Shown here in pieces: positions 62,915 to 64,000 of a DNA stretch of 64,000 nucleotides. Every line of letters begins with the position of its first letter. The first letter of the stretch is position 1. Origin of the DNA: Erythrobacter sp. 3-20A1M. GTDB lineage: Bacteria; Pseudomonadota; Alphaproteobacteria; Sphingomonadales; Sphingomonadaceae. Under the pieces are notes generated by a model, which saw only the letters and a program-made list of their open reading frames with translations, searched no databases and had not been told where the DNA came from. Location of the stretch: contig NZ_CP045200.1 of NCBI RefSeq assembly GCF_018636735.1, forward strand, positions 1,550,001 to 1,614,000, written 5' to 3'. Position numbers and translations under genes: made by a program.

Positions 62915-63678
62915 CTGACCGGCTCGGGCCACAACGATCGGAAGAGAATGCCGAGTGCCGCGATCAGGTAGATGAGCGAGGCGGGTGCCCACATGATGAC
63001 CCCGGCCAGTTGCTGGTCTTCGAGCGGAGTCAGTCCCCAGGCAGCGGTCGTCAAAAAATGCGGCGCGTAAAGCGGAACCAGGGCGAAGGTCAGGATCGCT
63101 CCCAAGAGCCCCATCGCCAGCATCGCCGCAAGCAGCGCTCCCACCGCTTTCGTAGGCGGCGCTCGCAGAACTCTGCTCCACCAGACCGCCGCGCTTCCCG
63201 TGATCGTGAACTGCATGACCCAGAACACCGGGCTGGAATTCATCGCAGCTTCGTACAGCGTCGGCGCGTGCCAACCAAGAAAGATGGCCGCGTGGGCAGC
63301 TGTCCAAAGCGTGACGGATCCTGGAATGTGCCGGCGTTGTAATGCAAAAGCGCGCATGATCAAGGGCGCGAGCATTGCCGCGAGAATGACGTCGTGGATG
63401 ACCCGCACCGTGAATAAGGCCGATCCAAGGGCGCAGAACGGGCTGAAAAACAGTCCTGCGGCAACCGCGCTCGCGGCGAAGGCCGACCTTCGCTCGTGGT
63501 GCGCGCCCCATTGCCGCCAGGCGAATAAGCCCGCCAGCAATCCAAGCCCGAGAAGCGGGTCGAAATTCCAGCGGCTTAGCCAGTCGCCCGGCCCCGGTCC
63601 CATGCCGCAATAAGGAATCCAGATAAGAGGCGCATTGGGCAAGGGTGTGGTCCTCAGCCTGGATTTGTCGGAAAACAA
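62911..63678 (-). CDS. caa3_CtaG-family oxidase assembly membrane protein
   Basis: 255 aa from TTG 63678; other possible starts are TTG 63645 and ATG 63603. 'LIWIPYCG' and 'DWLSRWNFDPLLGLGLL' open the family, followed by about seven helices with 'HDVILAAMLAPL', 'AAHAAIFLGWHAPTLYEAA' and 'PLEDQQLAGVIMW'. PF09678 proteins help CuA/CuB assembly in caa3-type oxidases, which suits the operon downstream. Overlaps the b561 gene by 4 nt. Confidence 0.88.
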   Translation of the reverse strand: MFSDKSRLRTTPLPNAPLIWIPYCGMGPGPGDWLSRWNFDPLLGLGLLAGLFAWRQWGAHHERRSAFAASAVAAGLFFSPFCALGSALFTVRVIHDVILAAMLAPLIMRAFALQRRHIPGSVTLWTAAHAAIFLGWHAPTLYEAAMNSSPVFWVMQFTITGSAAVWWSRVLRAPPTKAVGALLAAMLAMGLLGAILTFALVPLYAPHFLTTAAWGLTPLEDQQLAGVIMWAPASLIYLIAALGILFRSLWPEPVR

Positions 63679-64000
63679 AATTCAAGCCAGACTAGCCGAA
63701 TACAGGTGAAATCGACAAGGCCACTCGGAAATTGTCTTCCTCCTTCGAAACAGCCCCGAGACTTTCGAAATCTCTTGGCGGCTTCGACGCGGACCTCGCT
63801 TTGGACCATTCCGCACTGGCAATGCCGAGACGGCTTATTTCCGGCGAGCCTGAGTTGTGCTTCGGGCGGAGCGAGCCAATCAATTCTATCGTGGCAAGAG
63901 TACTTATCAAGCCAAGCCGGATAATCTGATCACGAAGATCGCGGAAACCCGCCTTCTCTATGGCCCGCCAGTGGCAAGCGCCGGGGGATGAGCGGTCCCC
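63679..64000. other. 322-bp right edge without a recognisable gene
   Basis: Short open frames on both strands lack coherent domains or good ribosome sites. A possible start near 63960 (MARQWQAPG) runs off the edge after about 13 codons and cannot be judged. Confidence 0.4.

Overview
The window reads as a GC-rich alphaproteobacterial accessory region. A sphingomonad or erythrobacter host is my inference from protein flavour, the small His-rich leader proteins before czc operons, and plasmid-type ArdC/DUF2493 genes; I could not run a search. No rRNA, tRNA, CRISPR array or intact transposase was seen. It is probably a plasmid or genomic-island segment specialised in metal efflux, sulfur oxidation and periplasmic redox chemistry.

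Layout: (1) 1-4056, minus strand: a czcCBA-type RND metal efflux operon with a small His-rich exported protein; czcA is cut by the window edge. (2) 4251-6271: an ArdC-like antirestriction gene, a frameshifted small mobile-element gene and a frameshifted methyltransferase. (3) 6264-13081: a persulfide/sulfite block with MBL-rhodanese protein, SulP permease, a 31-codon remnant of a sulfide:quinone oxidoreductase, a TIGR01244 protein, two YedE transporters and a persulfide dioxygenase-like protein. It faces a peroxiredoxin-ArsR pair across a palindromic operator. (4) 13351-18739: DUF3422 protein, an alginate-export-type porin whose frame breaks at a GC dinucleotide tract, a periplasmic DsrE-like protein, and a SoxB/5'-nucleotidase-like protein with an in-frame TAG. 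(5) 19190-21018: DUF2493 gene and an AcfC-like binding protein. (6) 21733-28335: a CcoN/CcoO/CcoP-like oxidase set with the TsdA thiosulfate dehydrogenase and a CcoI-like copper ATPase. (7) 28391-41184: a second 5'-nucleotidase, a QseBC/PmrAB-like two-component system, an Scs-like thiol-redox operon (TlpA, DsbA/G, DsbD) with a third SoxB-like protein, Lnt, an ABC binding protein with an in-frame TAA, and a second DsbA/G protein. (8) 41282-52202: CDF transporter, a second czcCBA, DUF190, a P1B-4 ATPase, a SpoIIAA-like protein and a second CDF-like protein. (9) 52321-57270: a membrane protein, an acetolactate-synthase-like enzyme overlapping a frameshifted aldehyde dehydrogenase, and a ZIP-like transporter. 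(10) 57327-63678: a caa3-type oxidase (fused subunits I+III, subunit II with haem c), cytochromes c, a cytochrome b561 and CtaG.

The main discovery is a direct repeat, TAAG-N7-TAAG (best form CTTAAG-N5-CTTAAG), at eight places between 18.8 and 40.4 kb. It lies upstream of the two exported 5'-nucleotidases, the AcfC-like protein, the oxidase/TsdA operon, the two-component system and its divergent Scs operon, Lnt, the ABC binding protein and the second DsbA/G gene. It resembles the box bound by PmrA/QseB-class regulators and is spread over the very island that encodes such a regulator. This suggests one regulon joining thiosulfate oxidation, cytochrome oxidase, envelope thiol redox and copper handling.

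A second theme is gene damage: five probable single-base frameshifts, one dinucleotide-tract frameshift, two in-frame stop codons and one internal deletion, while most large genes are intact. Real decay and assembly error cannot be separated from this text alone.
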